NCBI GenBank assembly: GCA_002359185.1
Contig: DEML01000099.1
Span: forward strand, 1 to 14,734
Length of the DNA stretch: 14,734 nt
From: Planctomycetaceae bacterium UBA2671
GTDB lineage: Bacteria; Planctomycetota; Planctomycetia; Planctomycetales; Planctomycetaceae
Reading direction: 5' to 3'
The position numbers and the translations under genes were made by a program. Numbering within the stretch: the first letter of the stretch is position 1; each line of letters opens with the position of its first letter. Below, piece by piece: positions 1 through 6,991 of the stretch. Under the pieces are notes generated by a model. It saw nothing but the letters and a program-made list of their open reading frames with translations. It did no database searches and was not told the origin of the DNA.

Positions 1-102
1 CGCACCGGAGTGGAGTGTCGATTTTAGCATATTCGTGATGATTGAGCCGTGATGGTTATGTATATGGAGAGAAACTCTATGAGGAAGCCATGTCGGCAGC
101 AT

Positions 103-120
103 GGTGCGTCAGGACGCACC
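103..120. repeat. perfect 8-bp hairpin downstream of the beta-propeller gene
   Basis: GGTGCGTC at 103-110 is followed by a two-base AG spacer and its exact reverse complement GACGCACC at 113-120. The hairpin lies just beyond the stop codon (131-129) of the minus-strand gene, so it could stabilise or end that transcript. It has no T-run on either side, so it is not a classic intrinsic terminator. The short GC-rich palindrome may be a dispersed intergenic repeat, but only one copy is present here. The rest of 1-128 shows no gene. Confidence 0.5.
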
Positions 121-128
121 CTACACAC

Positions 129-3100
129 TTATTCCTCAGTAGCCTGAATCGAAAGGGTGCCGCTTGTGAATTCCAGGTCGAACTTCTTGTGCTCGAAGTC
201 GTAGTTCTGTTTCACCAGTAAGCCGGTGACATCCTCGGGAAGGTTCGTAATCGTTTTTCCTGTTGCCTTATCGATAACCTGCAAGGTCGGTTTTCGGAAT
301 ATTTGCTGTTCGCCGTTTTCGTCGCGCGTGCTGACTTCGACTTTGGCTCCGTAAACGAGAAACGGCAGTCGGGCGGGTTGGCCGGGGATCCAGCGGAGTC
401 GATCGACTTCGGCTTTCCAGAGAACCTGTTGAGTTTTTTTGTCGACTGCAAACATCGGCCCGTTGATGTCGGCTCCACTTTCGAAACCGAGATTCTGCGT
501 GACCGATTCGGGAGAGGAGGTAATGTGCACATACCAGTTTTGTTTGTCTTCGATGACGTACAACAGCCGGGCGTCTGTTTTAGGGGCTACTGTCTGGAAG
601 AAGACGGGCGATTTCTTTTTCGGATCCAGAAATCGGACGGAATTCTGACCGACATCCAGCAAAACAAGTTTCTCGGAATCCAGTGCGGCCAGACTGATCG
701 AACCGGAAACATCGAGGGACCACAAAATCGATTGCGCCTGTAGATCAAATCCGATCAAACGACCGGATTGCAGGTCGATTCGTTCCCACAAGACGGCAAC
801 CGAGCCGGAAAGAGCCCGAAGTTCATCGTGCCGTGGAAGCACCTGCTGAGTGAGAAGTGCACCATCGGAAAAGCGGTGCATGGCATAGGTTTCGCCATGA
901 GAATCAATTAGAAAGACGGATTGCTCATTGGCCCAGACAACGATGTCATCCTCTTCTGGATGCTTAAACTCCCAGCGGGGCTTTCCGTTGATCAGGTCTA
1001 ATAAGACAACACGGTCGCGATCGCGCATTGGGAGATGAAAATCGACAGGCTGTGCCAGATGTCCGGATTCTTCCTGCCAGCCTATTTTCAAAGGTGTTAA
1101 GCCGAGTGTCTGCATCGCTGATGTGATCATAAATCCGCGGCTGCCAGCCGAAGAACTTTCCCCAAAGGTCGCTGACCACATTGGTTTCAAAGGTTGGGAA
1201 GCATCCGAGGCCAGACCGTTGAACCCAAACAGTTCCCCTTCAGACTGAAAGATTCCCAAGTGTCCGCAGCTATGCAGATAATTCTGGCTCGAACGACCGA
1301 TTTCTCCGAGATCGAGCCGCCATGCAGAATTGCCATGAACATTCTGAGCCATCAATTGACTTTGAATTCGCTCCATGGAAAACAACCAGTAATTCCAGGG
1401 CGAATTTGAAGTGAACCGCTTCTCAATCGTAACGGGATGATCTCCCCGCGTTGCCGCGACGGCTTCGGGAATACTTGTGACTTGATAGGAATAATTCAGG
1501 GGGACTGAGAAATCTTTCGCTGAGGCATTGAATGAAGAGCCATAGTCATCCTGCCATTCGCTCAACAACTGTTGACCCGTCTTCCCATTCAGACACACAG
1601 TTTCCTGATAACTGTTAGCCAGCAGATCGAGATACTCCCGAGCAGCTTCCCATTTCTGGTTCTGCAGATACATCTCTGCCAGGCGGGCAATCACTTCGGG
1701 ACGTTGCACATCGGAACCATTCCTATTAAGCCAGCTGAGATGTCTTTCAAGCAGGAGTGAATTCTGTTGCGGATTCAATAAACGGCACAGTTGCAGTCGA
1801 TATTCGGTTTCCAATTTTTGAACCGCGAACAAAGGAGCTAATTTCTGGAGCTCGGTGGCATTTTTAGTTCGCTCAATAATCTGAGACGATTCGCTAACCA
1901 GATTTATCTGGGAGTTGGACGTTCCATCCTCGTGCAATTCCTGAATAAACCCGGTCGCGTAGGCCGTTAAAGTTACTTTGCGTTCTCCAGGCAAACTCAT
2001 CAACGCTTCGTATTTTTCCTGCGAGATCAGTAGAGAGTGAATCACGCGAAATGCTTCCAGTGGTTGCTCCATATGCATCAGGGCATCGACATAACGGAAT
2101 ACAACTTCAGGAGCATGATCGGCTGAAACCATCAGTTCGGCCAGTTCCGAAATGGTTTCGGAGTCGAGCTTGAGAATATCGTGATTGGCATCGAGTAAGG
2201 TTTGCGTAATCAACCTGGCGATCTCAGGCGATTTCTGAATTTCATAAGAGCGTTGCAGTTGTTCAAGCCCCAGTTTGGTATTCCCCTGATGCAACTCCAA
2301 TTGACCGGAGAGGGAGAGTCGCATCGCTTCCAGATTTGGTACACTCTCAGAATTGATCCGTTGTTTCACTTCGGCCAGAGACTCGAATGCGACCATCTGA
2401 TTTGCAGAAAACGAAAATAACTGATCGTCGATGGCCAGCAGATTTCCAAATTGCAAATCGATATCGGGAATCGTTGAGGCGAGTATGTGCCCCGATTTGA
2501 AATCAATCGAGAGCAACTCGCCATTTTTCAAGGCAAGTTGATAGATTGAATTTCGAAACACGCCCCGCCCTGCTGGTTCGCTGGAAATTAAATCCCGTCT
2601 CCAGTTTTCCTGCCCACTTTGAGATAAAGAGCGAATGACTGTATTTCCAACAATCAGAATTTGCCCATCCGGTGTGACTTCCGCATACATGCCATCCCGC
2701 CGAGGTTCGACCCAGCGAACCTGACCGGTCATCACATCCAGGGCGATCAAATCGTGACTGTCAATCGGCGTGAGCACCACGGTTTGACCAGCCATTAAGG
2801 GAATTGTTTCCTGCCAGTGGGAACCATCCATGTATGTCCCACCTGTGAAATCAACAGGGCGACGACCATCGGAGGGATCTCGACGTGGGCGTCCGAATGG
2901 TAAATCAAATTCAAGCTGTTCAGGTTCACGAACGGCATAAACACTGATCCAACCGATTTCGCGAAGTCCGATATCCACAGCCATCACACTGCCGGCATTT
3001 GTCGGACAGATGAGATAAGGAGCGGCATAAGTCGGCATCGTACCGGCGAGGCGTCGGGGACGATCTGCAGTAATATCCACTTCCGGATGAGCCAGCGGCT

Positions 3101-4775
3101 GAATCCAGATTGCTTCTCCGGTCGCAGCATTCAGTTCAACCAGAAACATTTCCGAGCCATTTTCCGTCTGCAAAAACAGACGTCCCTCAACCGTGACTGG
3201 TGGCCCCAGGAAATAATGTCCTGTCAGGAGATTGTCGTTCATGTTGTCGGAACTGCGGCCAATTTCCCAGATCAATTTTCCCGTCTTAATGTCAAAAGCT
3301 GAAAGTAGATTCGATTCCGTTGGAATCAGTGCGTGATTTTCCGTACTGACCTGCAGGCTTGTTCTCGCATTTAATGATGCCAGACCAGTATTCCGCACGG
3401 CAAAAACAGATTGCCCATCGCTGCTGAGTGTGCCGGAGGTCAAATCGCAAAACAGATGCTGAATCGCATAATGATGTAGTTCGTTATCGGGACGGGCATC
3501 CACTGCAAACCGCCCCAGCATTTCTTCATTGAGTAGAAATTCGAGTGAACGATCTGTCGTCGAGGACTTCCAGAGTAACGAGCCATCTTGACGATCAAAG
3601 GCAGCGACCGTACCAAAGCCGGCAATCAGAATATGATTCTTCGTCACGACAGGATTCTGGGCAGGCAGAGTGACAAAATTTCGTTCCCGAACTCCACGGG
3701 AAACTCCTTTGAGCAACGCATAATAGGCATCGGCATGTCGGAGTGAATCGTCGAGCAGGACCTGCGAAGCCTCAATCTTCCAGTCGATAAGAGGCAGCAT
3801 ATTGAACTCGGAAGAATATCGATTGCGCTGAGCCGTGCGACGAAAATTCCGCCACTCGGATTCCTCCGATATCTGCAATGTGTCAGGAGTTGCAATGAGA
3901 GATTCTGTCAGTATCCCCTGCAGTTTTTCAGAAGTCATCGGCTCTCCGCCGACAGTCATGGGCGATTGCTGCACATGCTCATGCAGATATTGGATGGCGA
4001 CTTTGACAGAGTACAAATTGGCCAGACAGATCGAGGTCTGTAATTGCAGCCAGGGCGAAAACTGATTGGCGTGCCGTTTGACTTCCTGAAGTCTCAAATA
4101 ATACAGGCACCCCGTTCGGAAATCACCACGATCGTAATAGTGATTGGCGAGCCGGAATGTGGCGATGCCTCCGGAACTGGTGTGCAGAAATCGACGCGAA
4201 GCTTCCAGCAGATAACGGATCTGACCCGTTTTATCATACTGCGCAATCAAATGCCGACATTGAGGATCGTACTGCAGATTGTAGGCGGCCAGAATTGAAT
4301 TGGGCAGGTCTTCCACCCAGCTCAACATCAGTAGCTTGACGCTATCCGTTTTTTCTGCCCCCTCTAAAATCAGGTAATCAGCCGGGTTATCCAGAATCGC
4401 CTGCAATGCGACTGCGGCGTCAATCGCTCGATCTTCTGAGATCAACGCATTCAGCGATTCGAATTTTCGACGAAATTCATTGTCCGCCTGCACGAGATAC
4501 CACAGCGAGGCATCATCGGGATCTTCTTCCGTCTCTGAGAAGAAGCCTGGGACTTTTCCCTGAGGTTGTGCGCAGCAAGGATCTGGTGAGATGCAAACAC
4601 TCAAGCCACAGACGAATATCAGTGCGACAAGCATCCAATTGTTACGACAGTGGAGAAATTTCGGCGAACTGGCATTGCGTTCTTCTGTGAGCGAATTGAG
4701 GGTCTCAATGAATGCCATCATGCCTGCTTCAGGTGGGAACCGGTGTAACCGATCAGGAGGTTTCTCTGCGAGCAA
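129..4775 (-). CDS. exported TPR / PQQ-like beta-propeller repeat protein (very large)
   Basis: Predicted exported protein of 1548 residues from a TTG at 4775. In-frame ATGs at 4721 and 4718 (residues 19 and 20) are equally likely starts, because no clear Shine-Dalgarno site marks any of them. A hydrophobic stretch at residues 47-62 (WMLVALIFVCGLSVCI) followed by CCAQ fits a signal peptide with a long n-region. Residues about 95-300 are helical and TPR-like. Residues about 370-800 hold repeated PQQ-type blades of the form xAFDxxTGxxxW: AAFDRQDGSLLW (391-402), SAFDIKTGKLIW (492-503), VELNAATGEAIW (546-557) and IALDVMTGQVRW (677-688). A second helical region spans about 810-1060. A second propeller (about 1130-1510) includes VLLDLINGKPRW (1257-1268), IGFDLQAQSILW (1341-1352) and FAVDKKTQQVLW (1442-1453). 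No catalytic domain is visible, so a periplasmic scaffold or binding role is inferred. It starts 38 bp after the deacetylase gene and is probably in one operon with it. Confidence 0.85.
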   Translation of the reverse strand: MLAEKPPDRLHRFPPEAGMMAFIETLNSLTEERNASSPKFLHCRNNWMLVALIFVCGLSVCISPDPCCAQPQGKVPGFFSETEEDPDDASLWYLVQADNEFRRKFESLNALISEDRAIDAAVALQAILDNPADYLILEGAEKTDSVKLLMLSWVEDLPNSILAAYNLQYDPQCRHLIAQYDKTGQIRYLLEASRRFLHTSSGGIATFRLANHYYDRGDFRTGCLYYLRLQEVKRHANQFSPWLQLQTSICLANLYSVKVAIQYLHEHVQQSPMTVGGEPMTSEKLQGILTESLIATPDTLQISEESEWRNFRRTAQRNRYSSEFNMLPLIDWKIEASQVLLDDSLRHADAYYALLKGVSRGVRERNFVTLPAQNPVVTKNHILIAGFGTVAAFDRQDGSLLWKSSTTDRSLEFLLNEEMLGRFAVDARPDNELHHYAIQHLFCDLTSGTLSSDGQSVFAVRNTGLASLNARTSLQVSTENHALIPTESNLLSAFDIKTGKLIWEIGRSSDNMNDNLLTGHYFLGPPVTVEGRLFLQTENGSEMFLVELNAATGEAIWIQPLAHPEVDITADRPRRLAGTMPTYAAPYLICPTNAGSVMAVDIGLREIGWISVYAVREPEQLEFDLPFGRPRRDPSDGRRPVDFTGGTYMDGSHWQETIPLMAGQTVVLTPIDSHDLIALDVMTGQVRWVEPRRDGMYAEVTPDGQILIVGNTVIRSLSQSGQENWRRDLISSEPAGRGVFRNSIYQLALKNGELLSIDFKSGHILASTIPDIDLQFGNLLAIDDQLFSFSANQMVAFESLAEVKQRINSESVPNLEAMRLSLSGQLELHQGNTKLGLEQLQRSYEIQKSPEIARLITQTLLDANHDILKLDSETISELAELMVSADHAPEVVFRYVDALMHMEQPLEAFRVIHSLLISQEKYEALMSLPGERKVTLTAYATGFIQELHEDGTSNSQINLVSESSQIIERTKNATELQKLAPLFAVQKLETEYRLQLCRLLNPQQNSLLLERHLSWLNRNGSDVQRPEVIARLAEMYLQNQKWEAAREYLDLLANSYQETVCLNGKTGQQLLSEWQDDYGSSFNASAKDFSVPLNYSYQVTSIPEAVAATRGDHPVTIEKRFTSNSPWNYWLFSMERIQSQLMAQNVHGNSAWRLDLGEIGRSSQNYLHSCGHLGIFQSEGELFGFNGLASDASQPLKPMWSATFGESSSAGSRGFMITSAMQTLGLTPLKIGWQEESGHLAQPVDFHLPMRDRDRVVLLDLINGKPRWEFKHPEEDDIVVWANEQSVFLIDSHGETYAMHRFSDGALLTQQVLPRHDELRALSGSVAVLWERIDLQSGRLIGFDLQAQSILWSLDVSGSISLAALDSEKLVLLDVGQNSVRFLDPKKKSPVFFQTVAPKTDARLLYVIEDKQNWYVHITSSPESVTQNLGFESGADINGPMFAVDKKTQQVLWKAEVDRLRWIPGQPARLPFLVYGAKVEVSTRDENGEQQIFRKPTLQVIDKATGKTITNLPEDVTGLLVKQNYDFEHKKFDLEFTSGTLSIQATEE

Positions 4776-4813
4776 CTTTACATAATCTATTCTAGCCGGA
4801 GATTTGCCCTATC

Positions 4814-5809
4814 TCAATTGGTGAACTGGGAATCGGAGCTGAATTCCTCCAGATGAATTTTCACCGATTCTGCCAGCGCATCCAGATGATACCCCCCTTC
4901 AAGCAGCGATATGGTGCGCCCCTGAGCCGAAGAATCCGCGATTTCGCACACGAGTCTGGTCAGAGAGCGAAAATCTTCCGACTTCAAACCGAGCGAGCCG
5001 ATTGGATCCAGTTCGTGCGCATCGAACCCGGCACTGATGAGAACGAGTTCCGGGCGACACTTTTCCGCGAAGTCGCCAAGTGTCTTCGAGACGGTGTCCA
5101 AATATTCTTTTCTGCTGGTCTTCACCGAGAGCGGCACATTGCAGATTGTCCCCAGCCCTTTACCCGAGCCCGTTTCCTCAGGATGCCCCGTTCCCGGATA
5201 AAAAGGGTGCCGGTGGACAGAATAAAACCAGATTTGTTCATCTTCATAAACAAGATCCTGAGTTCCATTTCCGTGATGGACATCCCAGTCGACAATCAGC
5301 ACTCGACGCAATCCATGCTTTTCAACTGCTCGCCGGGCTGCTGTCACGATGTTATTCATCAGACAAAACCCCATCGCAGTATCCGCCACCGCATGATGCC
5401 CCGGTGGCCGAATCGCACAGAAGGCTCGCTTGGTCTCCGTCGTTAAAACCTGATCGGTCGCCAGCATCGCCGCTGCAGCCGCCAGTTTTGCCACCTCATA
5501 AGAATCTGGCGAAACGATCGTATCGGCATCCCATTGTCCTCCGCCGTGAGCGGCAAACTGGTCCAGTTGATGCAGATAGGTAGATTCATGAACTTTGTTC
5601 AGGAGAAGTTGGACTTCTTCTGACAATAATCCCGATTTTTTGACTGCCTCAGCTGCGGATCTTTCCTCAACTCCTTCAATCGGCTGCGACAATGCCTTCT
5701 TAATAGCGACCAGCCGCTGCGGACATTCCGGATGACTTCCCGTACGATGCTCCAGAAAAAAATCATCCTGATAGAGCAAACACCGAGGTTTCTGCTTTGT
5801 CGGAACCAT
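4814..5809 (-). CDS. histone deacetylase superfamily zinc amidohydrolase
   Basis: A 331-residue single-domain member of the arginase/deacetylase fold, of the bacterial class II HDAC-like / acetylpolyamine amidohydrolase / AcuC type. These enzymes use Zn2+ to remove acetyl groups from acetyl-lysine or acetylated amines. The full active site is present: RPPGHHA with the two catalytic histidines H138-H139, DWDVHHGNGTQ with zinc ligands D176 and H178, SAGFDAH with zinc ligand D263, and LEGGYH with the transition-state tyrosine Y307. The length is about normal for a stand-alone bacterial enzyme. There is no signal peptide, so it should be cytoplasmic. The ATG at 5809 is preceded by AAAGG about 6 bases upstream, which supports this start. 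It is the first gene of a likely two-gene unit with the beta-propeller gene. The substrate cannot be told from sequence, and nothing nearby points to acetoin or polyamine metabolism. Confidence 0.93.
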   Translation of the reverse strand: MVPTKQKPRCLLYQDDFFLEHRTGSHPECPQRLVAIKKALSQPIEGVEERSAAEAVKKSGLLSEEVQLLLNKVHESTYLHQLDQFAAHGGGQWDADTIVSPDSYEVAKLAAAAAMLATDQVLTTETKRAFCAIRPPGHHAVADTAMGFCLMNNIVTAARRAVEKHGLRRVLIVDWDVHHGNGTQDLVYEDEQIWFYSVHRHPFYPGTGHPEETGSGKGLGTICNVPLSVKTSRKEYLDTVSKTLGDFAEKCRPELVLISAGFDAHELDPIGSLGLKSEDFRSLTRLVCEIADSSAQGRTISLLEGGYHLDALAESVKIHLEEFSSDSQFTN

Positions 5810-5949
5810 TATTGACCTTTATGCTCATCACTGAGGAATTGTCTAAAATGTATTTACAATAATAACTCGAAGCGACAGCAAGGGGACGGCGATCAATCAA
5901 TATTTTGAGCGCGTTCGAAAAATTACAATTTCTATGATTTGGAGACACC

Positions 5950-6237
5950 ATGTTCTATATCAATGTTGTACTGAGAGTTCACGAGGAATCAAAAGCCAAT
6001 GAAATCACCGATTTGCTCCGGAAAGCCGGTCAGCTCTCCCGTTTAGAGCCGGGTTGCCTGAGATTCGAAGTTTATCACGACAATAACGACCCTCAAAACC
6101 TGCTTCTATGCGAACATTGGGAGAACAAGGAAGCCTGGGAGGTTCACAAGCATGCCGAAGCATTCACGACGATTTATCAGCCCCTGGTGCTGCCACATGT
6201 CGATCGCACCCCCTATTTCTGTAGTATAGTGGAATAA
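5950..6237 (+). CDS. ABM-domain (YgiN-like) small monooxygenase-fold protein
   Basis: A 95-residue protein with the compact ferredoxin-like fold of the antibiotic biosynthesis monooxygenase (ABM) family. The N-terminal strand FYINVVLRV is followed by a helix with KANEITDLLRKA, then the family-typical EPGCLRFEVYHD (53-64), LLLCEHWENKEAWEVHKHAEAF (71-92 region) and a C-terminal strand. Family members usually act as homodimers on quinones or other small aromatics, or as heme-degrading enzymes; many are uncharacterised. The ATG at 5950 has GGAGA at 5941-5945, a good ribosome-binding site. The gene is divergent from the deacetylase gene, with 140 bp between them, and ends 10 bp before an intergenic hairpin repeat. 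No neighbour supplies a pathway, so the substrate is unknown. Family assignment is fairly firm; enzymatic function is inference. Confidence 0.8.
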   Translation: MFYINVVLRVHEESKANEITDLLRKAGQLSRLEPGCLRFEVYHDNNDPQNLLLCEHWENKEAWEVHKHAEAFTTIYQPLVLPHVDRTPYFCSIVE

Positions 6238-6246
6238 TATGGCAAG

Positions 6247-6327
6247 GGGTGGCTGGGGTCGGTGCGAAGCGGAGCCCCCAGTGCGTCGATTCTTCTGGGG
6301 GCTCTATTCGTTCGACCCCAGACACCC
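6247..6327. repeat. intergenic hairpin repeat, copy 1 (full length)
   Basis: A nested inverted repeat of 81 bp. The outer arms at 6247-6261 and 6313-6327 match at 14 of 15 positions. The inner arms GAGCCCCCAG (6272-6281) and CTGGGGGCTC (6295-6304) match perfectly around a 13-base loop. Positions 6250-6300 are about 85% identical, in inverted orientation, to 6858-6807. It lies right after the ABM gene stop and may also act as a transcript-end hairpin, although it has no T-run. Confidence 0.8.
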
Positions 6328-6340
6328 AAGCTGATAAATT

Positions 6341-6404
6341 CTCGGCTTTCCGCTTTCCGTCTTCGGCTTTCCTTTTTTCATGTCCCCTCAAAGGCTCGGC
6401 TTTC
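6341..6404. repeat. pyrimidine-rich degenerate tandem repeat
   Basis: The stretch is built from recurring CGGCTTTCC / CGCTTTCC / CGTCTT units (6341-6372). The decamer CTCGGCTTTC occurs at 6341-6350 and again at 6395-6404. I see no convincing reading frame in it. It lies between the first hairpin repeat and the Cys-rich gene, so it could carry part of that gene's promoter, but it looks mostly like low-complexity intergenic repeat DNA. Confidence 0.45.
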
Positions 6405-6455
6405 GCTGTAAGAGTATGAGACATAATTGAATGTCAAAAACAAAAACTTTTCAAT

Positions 6456-6650
6456 ATGAAAGCGAGCAAGACGATGAATACTCTCACAAGCACAACAGGA
6501 ATCAAACTGGTCAAAGAAGTCAGCAAATTGCGATCTGCTAAGCAAGCTCCTCAGGGACGCTGCTGCAGTTCATGCCGATCATGTCGCAGCTGTCGCTCAT
6601 GCCGCAGCTGTAACAGTTGCCGCTCATGCCGCGGTGGCGGTTGCCACTAG
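6456..6650 (+). CDS. Cys-rich (Ser-Cys-Arg)n repeat small peptide
   Basis: A 64-residue peptide that I cannot assign to a named family. Residues 1-35 are an ordinary, basic, Lys/Thr/Ser-rich segment without a hydrophobic signal peptide. Residues 36-64 hold ten cysteines: C36, C37, then every third residue from C40 to C58 in an S-C-R pattern (one unit is N-S-C), then GGGC63 and a terminal His. The two-part leader/core form resembles ribosomally made, modified peptide precursors (RiPPs). A metal-binding or disulfide-rich basic peptide fits equally well. No YcaO, lanthionine synthetase, radical SAM or peptidase gene lies in the window. The start may be the ATG at 6456 or at 6474; neither has a clear Shine-Dalgarno site. 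A strong terminator about 105 bp after the stop indicates a separate transcript. That it is a real gene is supported by the regular protein repeat, mixed synonymous codons and the terminator; function is unknown. Confidence 0.75.
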   Translation: MKASKTMNTLTSTTGIKLVKEVSKLRSAKQAPQGRCCSSCRSCRSCRSCRSCNSCRSCRGGGCH

Positions 6651-6755
6651 AGTGTTCCGCTCGGACGGGGGCCATCGCATGGATGTCAAAATACATAGGA
6701 CGTCCAGTTTGCTCCGGCAGAAAATGAAATTTGAGAGTTAATCATCTGTCTTGCA

Positions 6756-6792
6756 CAGCCGGAAGGACATTTACGTCCAACCGGCTGTTTTT
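6756..6792 (+). terminator. rho-independent terminator of the Cys-rich gene
   Basis: CAGCCGG (6756-6762) pairs with CCGGCTG (6781-6787), and GGAC (6765-6768) pairs with GTCC (6775-6778) after a symmetric AA/AA internal loop. The stem is followed at once by TTTTT (6788-6792). This is a textbook intrinsic terminator in plus orientation. It sits about 105 bp after the Cys-rich stop and ahead of lpxB, so lpxB must have its own promoter. Confidence 0.85.
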
Positions 6793-6806
6793 GCGTCTAC
6801 AATGAA

Positions 6807-6858
6807 CCCCAGAAGAATTGACGTTCTGGGGGCTCCGCTCCGCTTTGACCCCCAGCCA
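6807..6858. repeat. intergenic hairpin repeat, copy 2 (inverted, partial)
   Basis: Read on the minus strand, this 52-bp stretch aligns with 6250-6300 with one gap and seven mismatches. It shares the block AGCGGAGCCCCCAG and the block ATTCTTCTGGGG. The outer arm that completes copy 1 is missing here, so this copy is truncated on the side facing the Cys-rich gene's terminator. It still has internal pairing: CCCCAGAA (6807-6814) with TTCTGGGG (6824-6831). Together with copy 1 it brackets the Cys-rich gene in inverted orientation. The remainder of 6859-6991 shows no gene. Confidence 0.8.
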
Positions 6859-6991
6859 TCCAGTTACACCGAACGACATCAGCGTGCGATGATGTAATAA
6901 CCGCTGAAATCAAGCCCATCTTGACCCAAATGGGAGAATGCCCGATAGTTTGCGATTGAGTAAATATTCTGCCAGCGAAGGGATTCAAGGC

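Noticed and set aside
303..743. 146-codon plus-strand open frame inside the beta-propeller gene
   Set aside because: It is antisense to clear propeller repeats and has no family features.
4853..5446. 197-codon plus-strand open frame opposite the deacetylase gene
   Set aside because: It lies fully antisense to a gene with all HDAC active-site motifs, and its translation is rich in Arg, Pro and Cys with no recognisable domain. It is a shadow frame.
5839..5860. TTGTCT...TACAAT as a sigma-70 promoter between the deacetylase and ABM genes
   Set aside because: The spacer is only 10 bases, far from the usual 16-18, so I do not call it. TATGAT at 5933-5938 also lacks a properly spaced -35 box.
6164..6424. 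86-codon minus-strand open frame after the ABM gene
   Set aside because: It runs through the hairpin repeat and the low-complexity pyrimidine stretch and overlaps the end of the ABM gene, so it is not a credible gene.
6561..6635. CRISPR-like or simple DNA repeat explanation for the SCR region
   Set aside because: Units are in frame, 9 or 18 nt long, with no spacers, and differ at synonymous positions; this is a protein repeat.
6938..6991. Upstream ATG extending LpxB by 18 residues
   Set aside because: The family motif starts right after the ATG at 6992, which has a good ribosome-binding site; the extension has no homology features.
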